Source: a bacterium
GTDB taxonomy: Bacteria; Chloroflexota; Dormibacteria; UBA8260; Bog-877
Direction of reading: 5' to 3'
DNA: 7,160 nt
Assembly: GCA_021802115.1 (NCBI GenBank)
Contig: JAKABA010000202.1
Coordinates: 1-7,160 of the forward strand
Part shown: positions 6,580 through 7,160 of the stretch, in pieces
How the letters are laid out: each line of letters begins with the position of its first letter
Position numbering within the stretch: the first letter of the stretch is position 1
Translations under genes and position numbers: made by a program
Notes under the pieces: generated by a model
The model's input: only the letters and a program-made list of their open reading frames with translations
Database searches by the model: none
Told to the model about the DNA's origin: nothing

Positions 6580-7160
6580 GCGGGCAGCTCCTCCCCCCAG
6601 CCGGTCACCAGCTCGGCGACCCCAGCCCCCCGTTCCACCGGCGCGCCCAGCCGGGCCAGGGCCGCCTCGACGGCGGCCATCCCCTGCAGCAGGTCCGGTA
6701 GGTCGGCGGCCCCCATGTGGCCAAACCGGACTCCCAGGGGCGCCCACTTCCCGATCGCGCCGGCGATCGCGACCCCATCCTTGGCCACCTCCACCCGCAG
6801 GTCGGTCGGGCTGATCCCCTCCGGGACGCCGGTCGCCGTGACGGTGGCCCCCAGAACCGCCTCCTCCGCCAGGGGATGCAGCCCGATGGCGCGCAGCCCA
6901 CGTCGGGCCGACCGGGCCATCCGGCGATGCCGGCGAAAACGGTTCTCCCAGCCCTCGGCGATGGCCAGGTCAGCCGCCGCCTTGCCGGCCACGATCATGT
7001 TGGTGGGCAAAGTGGCGAAGTAGCGTCCCTCGGGATCGCCCATGGTCGCTTCCCAGTTGAGCCAGTCCAGGAAGTAGCTGCGGCAACCGCCGAGCCGACG
7101 GCGCACCTCAAGGGCCCGGGGTGACACGACCAGGATTGCGAGGCCCGGGGGGGAGCAGGT
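6576..7160 (-). CDS. Class V aminotransferase, alanine/serine-glyoxylate type, C-terminal part (5' end beyond the window)
   Basis: The frame is open from the right edge to the stop at 6576, giving the last 194 residues of a PLP enzyme whose full length is usually 360-400. The first visible residues, TCSPPGLAILVVSPRAL, match the stretch that directly follows the PLP-binding lysine (typically SQK-x-L-x-x-PPGLA), so the lysine lies just outside the window. RSYFLDWLNWEA and YFATLPTNMI fit the family (usually a TPP-type turn). VRFGHMGAADLPDL near the C-terminus carries the Arg equivalent to Arg360 of human AGT, which binds the substrate carboxylate. Such enzymes move an amino group from alanine or serine to glyoxylate or another 2-oxo acid; a ureidoglycine or aspartate-related role cannot be excluded. 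A GTG at 7127 lies inside the conserved region and is not the start. The gene converges on the Rieske gene with a 4-base overlap. Confidence 0.92.
   Translation of the reverse strand, partial: TCSPPGLAILVVSPRALEVRRRLGGCRSYFLDWLNWEATMGDPEGRYFATLPTNMIVAGKAAADLAIAEGWENRFRRHRRMARSARRGLRAIGLHPLAEEAVLGATVTATGVPEGISPTDLRVEVAKDGVAIAGAIGKWAPLGVRFGHMGAADLPDLLQGMAAVEAALARLGAPVERGAGVAELVTGWGEELPA

Overview
The window is GC-rich, densely coded bacterial chromosome with ordinary housekeeping genes and short gaps. It shows seven protein genes, two of which run off the window edges. I see no RNA gene, insertion sequence, phage gene, CRISPR array or tandem repeat. The base composition, frequent GTG/TTG start candidates and gene types suggest a GC-rich free-living bacterium, such as an actinobacterium or a member of Chloroflexota or a related uncultured soil lineage. 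The sequence alone does not fix the taxon.

Left block (1-3108, minus strand): a MurG-like (GT-B fold) glycosyltransferase, a single-domain rhodanese and the N-terminal 480 residues of a transketolase lie head to tail, in that order of transcription. The spacing is compatible with one operon.

Centre (3186-4606): a complete hexameric-type glutamate dehydrogenase runs on the plus strand, divergent from the left block. It has a good ribosome binding site, a candidate promoter and a 13-bp stem-loop just after its stop codon. This enzyme joins ammonium and carbon metabolism (2-oxoglutarate/glutamate), while transketolase serves the pentose phosphate pathway.

Right block (4605-7160): a multi-spanning GT-C-like membrane protein on the minus strand converges on the dehydrogenase. 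A small Rieske [2Fe-2S] protein is divergent from it across an 85-bp gap that contains a perfect inverted repeat. The C-terminal half of a class V aminotransferase converges on the Rieske gene, and the two stop codons share one CTAG palindrome.

No previously undescribed system is evident. The points most worth a second look are the strand-asymmetric hairpin after the dehydrogenase, the inverted repeat inside a candidate promoter, the shared CTAG stop, the divergent C-terminal motif of the GT-C-like protein and the uncertain start of the MurG-like gene.
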